From: Phycisphaerae bacterium | Lineage (GTDB): Bacteria; Planctomycetota; Phycisphaerae; JAAYCJ01 | Length of the DNA stretch: 42,114 nt | Assembly: GCA_012729815.1 (NCBI GenBank) | Contig: JAAYCJ010000089.1 | Coordinates: 1 to 42,114 of the forward strand | Direction: 5' to 3' | Part shown: piece by piece, positions 1 to 8,741 of the stretch | Layout: the number at the start of each line of letters is the position of its first letter | Position numbering within the stretch: the first letter of the stretch is position 1 | Notes under the pieces: model-generated | What the model was told of the DNA's origin: nothing | The model's input: only the letters and a program-made list of their open reading frames with translations | Databases searched by the model: none | Position numbers and translations under genes: made by a program

Positions 1-638
1 GCCAGCATGGCGTTCGAAACGTACTTGATCAACTCGCTGGTCTGCAAATCCGTGACAATAAAGGGGTTATTCGTCCGCAGGAAGGGCAGGTACAACTCGC
101 GCAACACCTCGCCCGTCTCCGGCCGATCGACCCCCACAACCACCCGGTCCGGCCGGTTGAAATCGTCGATAGCCAGCCCTTCCCGTAAAAATTCCGGATT
201 ATTGGCAATCTGGAAACTCTGGCTGGTCTTTGCCCCAATCCGCTCGGCCACCTTCGCCGACGTCCCCACCGGCACCGTGCTCTTGACCACCACGATACAG
301 GCATGATCCAACGCCTCAGCGATGCCATCAGCCACCGCCCACACCGCCGACAGGTCCGCCGAACCATCCGGATTCGGCGGCGTCCCAACCGCGATAAAGA
401 TCAACTCGCTCCGCCGGACCGCCGCCGCCAGGTCGGTCACAAATTCCAGCCGCCCCGCCTCCAGGTTGTGGACCACCAGATCGTCCAGCCCCAGCTCATA
501 CAGCGGCAACTTGCCCCGCCGAAGCATCTCAACCCGCCCACCATCCTTGTCCACGCACACCACGTGATTGCCCGTCTCAGCCAGACACGCCCCGGTCACC
601 AGGCCCACATAACCGCAGCCGACCACCGTAATCTTCAT
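1..638 (-). CDS. ugd: UDP-glucose 6-dehydrogenase, N-terminal part (C-terminus beyond left edge)
   Basis: This gene should encode the cytoplasmic NAD-dependent enzyme that oxidises UDP-glucose to UDP-glucuronate, a precursor for acidic exopolysaccharide. The 212 visible residues start MKITVVGCGYVGLV, a Rossmann nucleotide-binding motif. They continue with VGTPPNPDGSADLS, a KSTVPVGT block and NPEFLREG, all typical of the UGD family, and reach the TSELIKYVSNA region just before the catalytic Cys, which lies outside the window. The reading frame is open to the edge. The start is ATG with GGAG about 8 nt upstream. It lies 162 nt downstream of the aminotransferase gene on the same strand and is probably co-transcribed with it. 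A UDP-GlcNAc or UDP-ManNAc dehydrogenase is possible but the motifs fit UGD better. Confidence 0.93.
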   Translation of the reverse strand, partial: MKITVVGCGYVGLVTGACLAETGNHVVCVDKDGGRVEMLRRGKLPLYELGLDDLVVHNLEAGRLEFVTDLAAAVRRSELIFIAVGTPPNPDGSADLSAVWAVADGIAEALDHACIVVVKSTVPVGTSAKVAERIGAKTSQSFQIANNPEFLREGLAIDDFNRPDRVVVGVDRPETGEVLRELYLPFLRTNNPFIVTDLQTSELIKYVSNAML

Positions 639-800
639 CCGCTACTCCTGCCGTACGGACCACCTCAATTGTATCCCCCATCGCCACAGGCGCTTACCCC
701 TCCCCTACTGAAAGATTATCGGCCCTTCCCCTTGCGACGATCAGCCCAACTTGGTCCCATGACGCCGAATCCGCCCTCCCTTCACACCACCCAGATGCGT

Positions 801-1907
801 TCAGCCCGCAGCCGCCTCAAGGACCGCCTCCACCACCCGGTCCTGCATCGCCGAGGTCAGCTCGGGGTAGATCGGCAGCGACATCACCTCACGCGCCGCC
901 CGCTCGGACTCCGGGAAGTCACCTTCCTTATGGCCCAGATACTCGAAACACCGCTGAAGGTGCAGCGGTACCGGATAGTAGATCTCACAGCCGATCTTCC
1001 GCTCCCGCAGGTGAGCCACCACCTGGTCGCGATTGGCCACCCGAATCGTATAGTAGTTACAAACGCTTACCCGATCAGGCTTTACCGGCGTCGTGGTCAC
1101 CGCCGTACCGGCAAACCGCTCGTCGTAATACGCCGCCTTCACCCGCCGGGCCTCCGACCACGCCTCCAGATGCGGCAGCTTGATCAGCAACGCCGCCGCC
1201 TGGATCGCATCCAGCCGGAAATTCCCGCCCACATAGTGATGAAAGTACTTGGGCTCCATGCCGTGATTCCGCATGATCGTCAGCCGCTGATGCAACGCCT
1301 CATCGTTGGTCACCACCATGCCCGCATCGCCAACGCTGCCAAGATTCTTGCTCGGAAAGAAGCTCAGACACCCCACCGTGCCAATGCTGCCCGCCTTCTT
1401 CCCTCTATAAGTAGCAATGATAGATTGTGCGGCATCCTCAATCACCGCCAGTTTATAGCGCCCCCCAATCGCCATCAGCGGGTCCATGTCGACCATCTGC
1501 CCGAACAGGTGCACGGGGATGATCGCCCTGGTCGCCGACGTAACCGCCGCCTCGATCTTCGTCACGTTGATATTGAACGTCTCCGGCTCGATGTCCACAA
1601 ACACCGGCCTGGCCCCGACACGGGCGACCCCGCCAGCCGTCGCGAAGAACGTAAACGGCGTCGTGATCACCTCATCGCCCGGTCCGACCTCCAGGCTCAT
1701 CAGGCTGCTCAACAGGGCATCGGTCCCGCTGGAGACTCCGACCGCGAAACGGCAATCGCACATGGCGGCCACCGCCTTCTCCAACTCAGCCACCTTCGGC
1801 CCGCCGATGCAGATCTGCGACTCCAGCACCTCGCAAATCGCCGGAATCATCCCGTCCTTGAGTGTCTGATACTGAGCCTTCAGGTCCAGAAGCGGAATCG
1901 GGTCCAT
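801..1907 (-). CDS. DegT/DnrJ/EryC1/StrS-family PLP-dependent sugar aminotransferase
   Basis: A 368-residue protein of the usual length for the family that transfers an amino group from glutamate to a keto-sugar nucleotide. Visible marks are the N-terminal IPLLDLKAQY block, SSGTDALL (residues 59-66) for cofactor phosphate contacts, IEDAAQ with PLP-contacting Asp158, and FFPSKNLG with the Schiff-base Lys187. The C-terminal part has the usual YYPVPLHLQ and LPIYPELT segments. Closest by eye are WbpE-like enzymes that make 3-amino sugars, but the substrate cannot be told from sequence. The start has AAAGGAC 5 nt upstream of ATG. It is divergent from the UDP-GlcNAc epimerase gene, with both promoters in the 185-nt gap. 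Confidence 0.92.
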   Translation of the reverse strand: MDPIPLLDLKAQYQTLKDGMIPAICEVLESQICIGGPKVAELEKAVAAMCDCRFAVGVSSGTDALLSSLMSLEVGPGDEVITTPFTFFATAGGVARVGARPVFVDIEPETFNINVTKIEAAVTSATRAIIPVHLFGQMVDMDPLMAIGGRYKLAVIEDAAQSIIATYRGKKAGSIGTVGCLSFFPSKNLGSVGDAGMVVTNDEALHQRLTIMRNHGMEPKYFHHYVGGNFRLDAIQAAALLIKLPHLEAWSEARRVKAAYYDERFAGTAVTTTPVKPDRVSVCNYYTIRVANRDQVVAHLRERKIGCEIYYPVPLHLQRCFEYLGHKEGDFPESERAAREVMSLPIYPELTSAMQDRVVEAVLEAAAG

Positions 1908-1943
1908 GAAACGTCCTTTCCTCGACCGCTAAGCCGAACCGTC

Positions 1944-1973
1944 CTTATACCCACCACGCCGCACAGCCGTCAA
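1944..1973 (-). promoter_or_regulatory. Sigma70-type promoter for the aminotransferase/ugd unit
   Basis: Read on the minus strand there is TTGACG (1968-1973), an 18-nt spacer and TATAAG (1944-1949), about 37 nt upstream of the aminotransferase start. Both boxes are near consensus. Placement is right for the leftward unit 1907 to 1. Not tested; based on motif match only. Confidence 0.5.
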
Positions 1974-1993
1974 CTCCCGACCGATAAGCAGGC

Positions 1994-2022
1994 TTTACTT
2001 TCCGCACTCGCACGGATAAATT
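1994..2022 (+). promoter_or_regulatory. Possible promoter for the wecB-like gene
   Basis: TTTACT (1994-1999), a 17-nt spacer and TAAATT (2017-2022) lie about 70 nt before the epimerase start in the divergent gap. Matches are moderate, and this is one of the few AT-rich spots in the gap. Confidence 0.35.
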
Positions 2023-2092
2023 CAGGGCTTTGCCGCGCCCGCCCAACCGCGTCGCGCGGCCCGTAGCGACCCTGTACCAGGCGAGGATTGCG

Positions 2093-3190
2093 ATGCCCAT
2101 AAAAATCATCAATGTCTGCGGCGCCCGGCCGAACTTCATGAAGATCGCCCCCCTGATGGCGGCCTTCAACGACTCGCCCAGGATCGAGCCGATCCTCCTC
2201 CACACCGGCCAGCACTACGATGAAAAGATGAGCGAGCTGTTCTTCCGTCAGCTCGGAATCCCCGAACCGGACATCAACCTCGAAGTCGGCTCAGGCTCCC
2301 ACGCCGCCCAGACCGCCCGCATCATGGAACGCTTCGAACCGGTCGTCATCGAGCACAAGCCGGACTACGTCCTGGTCGTCGGCGACGTTAACTCCACCAT
2401 CGCCTGCGCCCTGGTGGCCACCAAGCTCGGCGTCAAGGTCATCCACGTCGAAGCCGGACTCCGCAGCTTCGACCGCACCATGCCCGAAGAGATCAACCGC
2501 GTCCTGACCGACGCCATCAGCGACCTCCTCTTCGTCAGCGAGCCCTCCGGCGTCGAAAACCTACGCCACGAAGGCGTCGCCGAGCCCAAAATCCACCTGG
2601 TCGGCAACGTGATGATCGACACCCTCATGCGCCACCGGCAACGCGCCGACGAATCCGACATCCTCGACCGCCTCAACCTCCAGAAACGACAGTATGTCTT
2701 CCTGACCCTCCACCGGCCCTCCAACGTGGACGACCCAGCCAAACTCCGCGACCTCCTCGATGCCCTCGGACAGATCTCGACCGAACTGCCCCTGATCTTC
2801 GCCATCCACCCGCGGACGCGAAAAAACGTCGCCTCCTTCGGCCTCCAGGACCGCCTCGAGGCCCATCCCGACATCCGCCTCCAGGAACCCTTCGGCTACC
2901 TCGAATGCCTCAAGCTCATGAACGACGCCGCCGCCGTCATCACCGACTCGGGCGGCATGCAGGAAGAGACGACCATCCTCGGCGTGCCCTGCCTGACCCT
3001 CCGCGAAAACACCGAGCGGCCCGCCACCATCACCGACGGCACCAATCGCCTCGTCGTTCCCGGCAAACAAACCATCCTTGCGGCGTGGCGGCAGCTTAAC
3101 GATAGCCCGCCTCCCGCGGACCGCAAACCGAAACTCTGGGACGGCAACGCGGCCGCGAGAATTACCAAGGTCATCGAAAATCACACATAG
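2093..3190 (+). CDS. wecB: UDP-N-acetylglucosamine 2-epimerase (non-hydrolysing)
   Basis: Cytoplasmic enzyme interconverting UDP-GlcNAc and UDP-ManNAc, a precursor of surface polysaccharides. The 365 residues match the usual family length. Diagnostic segments are the N-terminal CGARPNFMK, HTGQHYDEKMS, VVGDVNST, HVEAGLRSFDRTMPEEINR, LTLHRPSNVDD, TDSGGMQEE and LRENTERP. The frame runs 21 codons further upstream, but the family begins at MPIKIINVCGARP, and GAGG sits 7 nt before that ATG. Its codons end mostly in C, unlike the G-ending codons of the sugar transferase at 11696. A related WbpI-type activity on a diacetamido-uronate substrate cannot be excluded, given the neighbouring WbpE-like aminotransferase. 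Confidence 0.95.
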   Translation: MPIKIINVCGARPNFMKIAPLMAAFNDSPRIEPILLHTGQHYDEKMSELFFRQLGIPEPDINLEVGSGSHAAQTARIMERFEPVVIEHKPDYVLVVGDVNSTIACALVATKLGVKVIHVEAGLRSFDRTMPEEINRVLTDAISDLLFVSEPSGVENLRHEGVAEPKIHLVGNVMIDTLMRHRQRADESDILDRLNLQKRQYVFLTLHRPSNVDDPAKLRDLLDALGQISTELPLIFAIHPRTRKNVASFGLQDRLEAHPDIRLQEPFGYLECLKLMNDAAAVITDSGGMQEETTILGVPCLTLRENTERPATITDGTNRLVVPGKQTILAAWRQLNDSPPPADRKPKLWDGNAAARITKVIENHT

Positions 3191-3226
3191 TCGACCGCCT
3201 TTGGGCGATCGAGAGGAGCGAGACAC

Positions 3227-4189
3227 ATGAATGCCCTGATCACCGGCGGAGCCGGATTCATCGGATCCCATCTGGCCGAGAAACTCCTGAACCGCGGCTA
3301 CAAGGTCACCGCCATCGACGACCTGTCCACCGGCTCGATGGTTAACATCAAGCACCTGCTCGAACGGCCCGACTTCGACTTCGTCATGGACACCGTCCGC
3401 AACGAGCAGATCATGCACCTGCTGATCGAAAAGGCCGACGTGGTCTACCACCTCGCCGCCGCCGTCGGCGTCCGCCTGATCGTCGAGCAACCCGTCCGGA
3501 CCATCGAAACCAACATCCACGGCTCGGAAATGGCCCTCGGCATCGCCAACAAGTTCCGCCGCCCCATCTTCATCGCCAGCACCAGCGAGGTCTACGGCAA
3601 GAGCGACAACATCCCCTTCCGCGAGGACGACGACACCGTCCTCGGCTCCACCCGCTTCAGCCGCTGGGCCTACGCCTGCAGCAAGGCCATCGATGAGTTC
3701 CTCGGCCTCGCCTACTACTACCAGTTCCGCCTGCCCGTGGTCATCGGCCGGTTCTTTAACACCGTCGGACCGCGACAGACCGGCCAGTACGGCATGGTCG
3801 TCCCGCGATTCGTCGAGCGGGCCCTCCGCAACGAGCCCATCGAAATCCACGGCGACGGCAAGCAGACCCGCTGCTTCTGCCATGTCGACGACGTCACCGA
3901 CGCGGTGGTCAAGCTCATGGAAACCCCCGACGCCGCCGGACAGGTCTACAACATCGGCAGCGACCAGGAAATCTCCATCGAGGACCTCGCCGACCGGATC
4001 ATCGAAATGGCCGGCTCGTCATCGACCAAGAAGTTCATCACCTACCAGGAGGCGTTCGGCCGTCCGTTCGACGACATGCTCCGACGCGTCCCCTGCCTCG
4101 AAAAGGTCCGCCGCAAAATCGGCTACGCCCCGCGCCACGACCTGCAATCCATCATCGACAGCGTGATCGCGTCGATGAAGCAAGCCTGA
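3227..4189 (+). CDS. NAD-dependent nucleotide-sugar epimerase/dehydratase (extended SDR)
   Basis: A 320-residue cytoplasmic enzyme of the extended short-chain dehydrogenase family acting on a nucleotide sugar. It starts MNALITGGAGFIGSHL with the GxxGxxG motif at residues 7-13. It has the ASTSEVYG segment, the catalytic YxxxK pair Tyr149/Lys153 (YACSK), and RFFNTVGPRQ plus HVDDV blocks typical of UDP-glucose 4-epimerase and UDP-glucuronate decarboxylase relatives. The exact reaction is not decided by sequence. It lies 36 nt after wecB on the same strand with GAGAGG before the ATG, so the two probably form one operon ended by the hairpin at 4215-4270. Confidence 0.9.
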   Translation: MNALITGGAGFIGSHLAEKLLNRGYKVTAIDDLSTGSMVNIKHLLERPDFDFVMDTVRNEQIMHLLIEKADVVYHLAAAVGVRLIVEQPVRTIETNIHGSEMALGIANKFRRPIFIASTSEVYGKSDNIPFREDDDTVLGSTRFSRWAYACSKAIDEFLGLAYYYQFRLPVVIGRFFNTVGPRQTGQYGMVVPRFVERALRNEPIEIHGDGKQTRCFCHVDDVTDAVVKLMETPDAAGQVYNIGSDQEISIEDLADRIIEMAGSSSTKKFITYQEAFGRPFDDMLRRVPCLEKVRRKIGYAPRHDLQSIIDSVIASMKQA

Positions 4190-4214
4190 TCCGCACGCCA
4201 TCGAAAAGGCGCCA

Positions 4215-4270
4215 AAGAAAAGGAAAAGGGCCCGCGCCCCTATGAGCGCCGGGCCCTGTTCTTTTTCCTG
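4215..4270. terminator. Hairpin terminator between convergent genes
   Basis: A GC-rich stem (GGGCCCG pairing with CGGGCCC, loop around CTATGAG) is flanked by an A-rich left tract (gaaaaggaaaa) and a T-rich right tract (ctttttcc) that can extend the pairing. The layout suits rho-independent termination in both directions. It serves the SDR gene from the left and the pseudopilin run from the right. Confidence 0.8.
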
Positions 4271-4289
4271 TTGTCGACTTGCTCGTTGG

Positions 4290-5210
4290 CTACGGCGTAG
4301 CGTTCCAGGTTTCCATGATATCATGCTGCACCGGCAATAGAACCGTGTCGAAATACCCGTCCGACGGCCGGGCGGCCAGGACTCCATGATAGGTCTCCGG
4401 CGACCCCTGGGACGCCGTCGGAGTGCCTGACGGAGCCGTACCGGTACTGCCCTTGTCCACCCAGTACGAGGTATAGATGTTATCCTTGTTCAGCCCTACG
4501 TGCCGGTCCTTTTCGAACGTCGCGCTGGCGTCAACCCGCAGAACATTCTGGCCCTCGCCATCGTGGTTGGTGCTGTTGGCCAAGGTCTTGTCTGCACCCT
4601 CAGGGCTGTCGCCGTTATTCTCATCGCCACCGATCACGAATCCCGGCTTGGCCACGTCGCTCCACCGGTTGCCCGGGTCCCACGGATTGTGGAACGAATA
4701 CGTGATCATCGGACCGACTTGAGGATCCGTGTAGAAATCGGAAAAAAACGTCGGGTCGCGGCGACCCCCGTCATCGAACGGATCCTCGCGCCCCGCCTTG
4801 GTTGTCACCGACGGACACAGAAACAGCTTCGGGTCGATCGGATTGTACGCCATCCGGCACAGCAGCCAGAGATTGGCCGACATGGGCTTGAGAAACGTCT
4901 GCCCAGCGGGTGGGCTAAAGGGATCTTCCGCACTTTCATCCACGAGATTCCTATACCGAGCTGTCTCCGGAGTGATGTTGGTCCCGACTATCATCGCAGT
5001 CGGCCGTTGGACGTGCGGAAACTTCTCCCGGTTCGACTGGGCGTACTGGATGCACGTCTGCCCGACCTGGCGCAGATTGCTCGCGCACATGCTGCGCCGC
5101 GCGGACTCTCGGGCTCGCGACATCACCGGCATCAGCATGCCCACCAGCATTGCGATGATCGCCACCACCACCAGCAACTCGATCAGCGTAAAAGCGTTCC
5201 TTTTTCTCAC
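4290..5210 (-). CDS. Type II-like pseudopilin, fourth of a tandem set
   Basis: A 306-residue protein with a class III prepilin leader: VRKRNA then [24 protein letters not shown], to be cut by prepilin peptidase after Ala6 and N-methylated at Phe7. The hydrophobic helix is followed by a basic stretch and [10 protein letters not shown] later LCPS supplies a second conserved Cys. The globular part has [36 protein letters not shown] and VLLPV, all shared with the three genes upstream. The frame extends to an ATG at 5237, but AGGAGGA lies 6-7 nt before a GTG at 5210 that also gives a normal short leader, so GTG is preferred. Likely role: minor pseudopilin of a secretion or pilus-like machine at the inner membrane. 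Its partners are not in the window. Confidence 0.88.
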   Translation of the reverse strand: MRKRNAFTLIELLVVVAIIAMLVGMLMPVMSRARESARRSMCASNLRQVGQTCIQYAQSNREKFPHVQRPTAMIVGTNITPETARYRNLVDESAEDPFSPPAGQTFLKPMSANLWLLCRMAYNPIDPKLFLCPSVTTKAGREDPFDDGGRRDPTFFSDFYTDPQVGPMITYSFHNPWDPGNRWSDVAKPGFVIGGDENNGDSPEGADKTLANSTNHDGEGQNVLRVDASATFEKDRHVGLNKDNIYTSYWVDKGSTGTAPSGTPTASQGSPETYHGVLAARPSDGYFDTVLLPVQHDIMETWNATP

Positions 5211-5258
5211 GGCTATTTCCTCCTGTGTGTTCTGCATGACATATCCGTTGCCACGGCG

Positions 5259-6203
5259 CTACGGCTGGGCGGCAATCGGGTCTATGGCCCAACTGGACAG
5301 CTTGCCGTCTTCGACCGGGACCAGCACCGTATCAGCCAACGTAGCGTTCGAACTGCCCGGTTTCAGAGGCCGGACATCCAGATAACCGCCGTAGGCATCA
5401 CCTGTGCCCCCAGCAAGCTTCGATGTGTAGATATTATCGTTGCTGACTCCGGCGTACGGGTTGTCCTTGCCTTCCACGTGCCCGTCGCCAAAGACAATGT
5501 TCTGCATCTCCCTGGTATGGTTCGTACTGTTCACGCTGTCTCGCAGGGTGGCGGCGTCCGGGTAGCCGCCGTCCGTCGAGGCGTACGGGTAGACGTTGTT
5601 GTTCGCATCGGCCCCGATCACGAACCGTGGGTCGGCGTCCACCGCCCACTGCTCGCCGCTGGTCCGCCCCCGGCCAAACGGCGTCCACGGCTGAATGAAC
5701 GAGTACGACATGCACGCGGGCGAACCCGTCCAGACGAAGTCGAGGAAGCACCCGGCGCCGGAACTGACCTTGTCCTTATCGGTCACCACCACGCCCGCGC
5801 CGGCCTGCGATGAACTCGGGCAGACGAACAACCCCGGCTGCGTGTAGTCCTGCCGGCAGAGCAGCCAGAGGTTCTGCGAGACGCTCCGGCCGTCGGTGTT
5901 CTCGTCAATTGCCAGATTAAACGGGCTCTCATGCCCGTCCTGTGTATCGCCTGGGGCTACATCATCGCCCAGAATCTTCAGCTCTCCGGCCGTATCGAAC
6001 ACCACCGTCGGAAAGACCCCGCCATTGACGTTGGCGTACAGGATCATCGACTTGAACGTCTGGCTGAGGTTGTTCTTGCACGCGGACCGCTTGGCCGCCT
6101 CTCTCGCCTTCGACAGCGCCGGAAGCAGGATGGCGATCAGCAACGCGATGATCGCGATCACCACCAGCAACTCGATCAACGTAAAGCCTGTTTTCCGTCT
6201 CAT
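5259..6203 (-). CDS. Type II-like pseudopilin, third of a tandem set
   Basis: A 314-residue paralogue of its neighbours. The leader is MRRKTG with predicted cleavage before [20 protein letters not shown]. It shares CKNNLSQ after the helix, [45 protein letters not shown] and DTVLVPV. The H-x10-DG block matches the prepilin-type processing-associated region of planctomycete pseudopilins. The frame starts upstream at 6263, but GGAGG sits 7 nt before the ATG at 6203, which gives the normal leader length. It is 48 nt from the next gene, consistent with one transcript. Confidence 0.88.
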   Translation of the reverse strand: MRRKTGFTLIELLVVIAIIALLIAILLPALSKAREAAKRSACKNNLSQTFKSMILYANVNGGVFPTVVFDTAGELKILGDDVAPGDTQDGHESPFNLAIDENTDGRSVSQNLWLLCRQDYTQPGLFVCPSSSQAGAGVVVTDKDKVSSGAGCFLDFVWTGSPACMSYSFIQPWTPFGRGRTSGEQWAVDADPRFVIGADANNNVYPYASTDGGYPDAATLRDSVNSTNHTREMQNIVFGDGHVEGKDNPYAGVSNDNIYTSKLAGGTGDAYGGYLDVRPLKPGSSNATLADTVLVPVEDGKLSSWAIDPIAAQP

Positions 6204-6264
6204 CGGACTTCCTCCATATCTGTGTGCATCGTATGCATCGTCTCCTGATATTTCACCCGTCACG

Positions 6265-7158
6265 CTACTGCGTCAGGTCTTCCCAGGTCAAGTAGACCTC
6301 CTGCATCACCGGCAACAACACCGTATCCTCCGCCTTGCCCGGAGTAACGTCCAGCCGCCCGGGTGCCGCCATCGGGTTGTCATAAGATGTGCCGTCAGTC
6401 TTGCGCAGCGACGTGTACACGTTGTCGCCTTCGATCCCGCCGTGGGCGCTCCCGCTCCAGGCCACACTGGCGTCGGTCTTCAGGAGGTTCATGCCCTCAG
6501 CACTGGAGCCTCCGTGGTTTCGGCTCCGTGCCGTCGCCTGGTCCGCACTACCAGCCACCACGACGTTCGGCCCGTTGTTCTCGTCGCCTCCGATCACAAA
6601 ACCGGACCGCAAGCCCCCAATACCGCTCGACGCCCAGCTCGCGAACGGATTATGGAAGGAATAGGAAATCATCGGGCCCGCACCGCTGTCGAAGTCGCAC
6701 GCAAAGTCGCTGAAGCTCTTTGGCGAACCGCCCGCGTCGTTGCCGATCTGCGTCCGTCCGGAGGAGGGGCACAGGTAAATCGCCGGCGTGGTCAGGCCCA
6801 AAGAGTTCAGCCGCCACATGCACGCCGACATGATCGGAAACCGAGTGCTCGGATAAGTGCTCGCCTTGTAGGGATCGGCGATCAGCCGCCAGACACTATC
6901 GGCCGGGGTGTCGTGATCCGTACCCTGGAATTCCTGTGTCAAGTCCGCCGGTATCGCCGGGAACTTCCCACCAGTCTGCGATGTCTCGCCGTAGGTAGCG
7001 GTGGCCAGGCCAATCTGACGGAGGTTCGACCCGCACACGCTGCGCCGGGCAAGCTCCCTCGCCCTCGCCAGCGCCGGCAGCAACAGCGCGATCAACAACG
7101 CGATGATCGCCACCACGACCAGAAGCTCGATCAACGTAAATCCTCGTCTCGATTTCAC
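6265..7158 (-). CDS. Type II-like pseudopilin, second of a tandem set
   Basis: A 297-residue paralogue. The leader is VKSRRG, then [22 protein letters not shown]. Shared elements are [53 protein letters not shown] and DTVLLPV. The H-to-D spacing is longer than in the other copies, with DA in place of DG. The frame extends back to 7182, but GGAGG lies 8 nt before a GTG at 7158, and starting there removes an unusual acidic extension, so GTG is chosen. Together with the 5210 gene this makes two GTG starts among four paralogues. Confidence 0.86.
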   Translation of the reverse strand: MKSRRGFTLIELLVVVAIIALLIALLLPALARARELARRSVCGSNLRQIGLATATYGETSQTGGKFPAIPADLTQEFQGTDHDTPADSVWRLIADPYKASTYPSTRFPIMSACMWRLNSLGLTTPAIYLCPSSGRTQIGNDAGGSPKSFSDFACDFDSGAGPMISYSFHNPFASWASSGIGGLRSGFVIGGDENNGPNVVVAGSADQATARSRNHGGSSAEGMNLLKTDASVAWSGSAHGGIEGDNVYTSLRKTDGTSYDNPMAAPGRLDVTPGKAEDTVLLPVMQEVYLTWEDLTQ

Positions 7159-7215
7159 GATGGTATCCTCCATATCAACCACTTCGGCTTGTTAAAAGCG
7201 CCTCTCGCAGCAATC

Positions 7216-8247
7216 CTAATCCTCGCCCCGCAGATTCACCTGGACCGTCCACTCCGCGCCGCTCGCGGTCAGGATATTGTTGTCCGAGGGAAGCAGCACG
7301 CAATCGTAGTACGTCCCGTCCCGGTTGTTCACGTTCCGCACCCCGCCGAAATCCTGCGGTGCGGTATCGGGACCGGCGCCGCTGACGCCCGTGCCCGTTA
7401 CGTCCCACAGCGACGTGTAGACGTTGTCGCCGTTGACCCCCACGTACGGGCTCATCTCCCACTCGACGTGGCCGTCGCCGTACTGGATGTTCTGACCTTC
7501 GCCGGCGTGATTCCTCGAGTTGACCGTGCCATTGAGCTGCTCGTAGGTCGGCAACTCAGCTCCGTTGCGGACCGTCGGGTCCGACCCGTTGTTCTGATCG
7601 CCGCCGATCACCATCCGCATGTCCGCCTCCGGCGACCAGGCGCCCCGGAAGCTCGCCTCACGCCACGGGTTGATGTACGAGTACGAAATCCGGCCCGTCA
7701 CCGGCCCGGTGCGATAGGCGCCGAACGGAAACGCGGTGAAGTACTCCGGACCCGTCACGGCGTCAGGGTCATCCTCGTCGCCGTCGACCATGTTCGCCCT
7801 CTGCCCTCCACCCTGATCGCTCGGGCAGGCAAACAAGTCTGGTTCGGCGAACTGGCCCCTGACCAGCAGCCAGAGGCTCGACGTCCAGGACCGGCTGTCC
7901 GTCCCGAGAAAGAAGCCAGCCGACGACGAGACCGGATCCACCGCAAGGTCTAGCTGGTTAAGCAGATTGCCGCTCGGGTTGCCTCCGGCGGCCGTCAGCG
8001 AGTTTTCGGTGGCAATGCTGAACCCATCGTCATCGCCGGGCTGGATTCGCGAATACAACCCGCGGTTGTCCCCGGCGTATTCGTGCAACGCGGTGTGAAT
8101 CTGCTTGAGATTCGATCCGCACTGGGAACGCCGGGCCAGTTCCCTCGCCTTGGCCAGTGACGGCAACAGCATCGCCACCAGCAGCGCGATGATCGCCACC
8201 ACCACCAGAAGCTCGATCAGCGTGAATGCTTTCTGTCTGGCTCTCAT
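7216..8247 (-). CDS. Type II-like pseudopilin, first of a tandem set
   Basis: A 343-residue paralogue and the longest copy. The leader MRARQKA precedes [22 protein letters not shown]. Conserved parts are [56 protein letters not shown] and CVLLPS. AGGAG lies 7 nt before the ATG. It is the promoter-proximal gene of the leftward set, with short gaps (57, 61 and 48 nt from chosen starts) between successive genes. High divergence outside the shared blocks suggests old duplications, with each copy probably filling a separate place in one assembly. Confidence 0.88.
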   Translation of the reverse strand: MRARQKAFTLIELLVVVAIIALLVAMLLPSLAKARELARRSQCGSNLKQIHTALHEYAGDNRGLYSRIQPGDDDGFSIATENSLTAAGGNPSGNLLNQLDLAVDPVSSSAGFFLGTDSRSWTSSLWLLVRGQFAEPDLFACPSDQGGGQRANMVDGDEDDPDAVTGPEYFTAFPFGAYRTGPVTGRISYSYINPWREASFRGAWSPEADMRMVIGGDQNNGSDPTVRNGAELPTYEQLNGTVNSRNHAGEGQNIQYGDGHVEWEMSPYVGVNGDNVYTSLWDVTGTGVSGAGPDTAPQDFGGVRNVNNRDGTYYDCVLLPSDNNILTASGAEWTVQVNLRGED

Positions 8248-8617
8248 TGAAAAGCTCCTTCTACAATGACGTATGCGATTAATTCCGCAGCGTTACCGAC
8301 TATGTCTCATGGCTGGCGCACTGCGAGCGTCCGGCGCACGCATGGCGTTCGGCAAGTACCATCGTTGTGTGCGAGACGCCTGGTTTCCAACCGATTGACA
8401 CCGTCGACCATCCATTCCTGGATGTTCGGCCGTGGACTCGGCCCTCTGGGGTCTCTCGTCAGGCGGGTGATCGTTGAGTGGTCCCTGTCCCGGAATGATA
8501 GAAAATGAGAGCGGAGATAATGCAGGAATAAATGAACGATAACGCAGCTCTTGTAAGGACACGCTCCCAACCGACCACCTGTTACCAAAGAGCCATAAAC
8601 ATGTCCCGGCTACACTC

Positions 8618-8645
8618 ATGATACGCTGACCGGCAACCCTGTCAA
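8618..8645 (-). promoter_or_regulatory. Sigma70-type promoter driving the pseudopilin set
   Basis: On the minus strand there is a perfect TTGACA (8640-8645), a 16-nt spacer and TATCAT (8618-8623). Transcription would begin near 8611 and read leftward with a leader of about 365 nt to the start at 8247. Confidence 0.6.
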
Positions 8646-8673
8646 GGCTTTTTACAGACTTTTTGAGTTTTGT

Positions 8674-8688
8674 GTTTACATGATAAAC
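8674..8688. promoter_or_regulatory. 15-bp palindrome upstream of the pseudopilin promoter
   Basis: GTTTACATGATAAAC is an inverted repeat (GTTTA, 5-nt centre, TAAAC) lying 28 nt upstream of the -35 box. It has the size and position of an operator or activator site. No regulator gene is adjacent, so the binding protein is unknown. Confidence 0.35.
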
Positions 8689-8741
8689 TTTCTCGCCAAC
8701 CGGCCGGCAACAGGCCCGATCGCCATCGGAACCAATTGATT

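Larger units (their letters stand above)
8248..8741. other. 494-nt gap: promoter and long leader of the pseudopilin set
   Basis: No convincing gene was seen. The frames present (for example 8307-8588 minus, 93 codons) lack a plausible protein pattern. The right third carries a leftward promoter and a palindrome, described separately. The rest, about 365 nt, would be the 5' leader of the pseudopilin mRNA. No known riboswitch was recognised in it. The 3' end of the permease gene abuts the region at 8742 without an obvious terminator. Confidence 0.5.

Noticed and set aside
303-2066. Long open frame of 587 codons on the plus strand
   Set aside because: It lies opposite the ugd and aminotransferase genes, is rich in Arg, His and Pro, and shows no family pattern. 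It is a shadow of GC-rich codons.
2561-3883. 440-codon open frame on the minus strand
   Set aside because: Antisense to wecB and the SDR gene, composed mainly of Gly, Asp, Val and Glu without motifs.
5896-7953. 685-codon open frame on the plus strand
   Set aside because: Opposite two pseudopilin genes and part of a third; Arg/Pro-rich low-information sequence with no start signal.
8307-8588. 93-codon minus-strand frame in the leader of the pseudopilin set
   Set aside because: No ribosome site or recognisable protein pattern; more likely untranslated leader.
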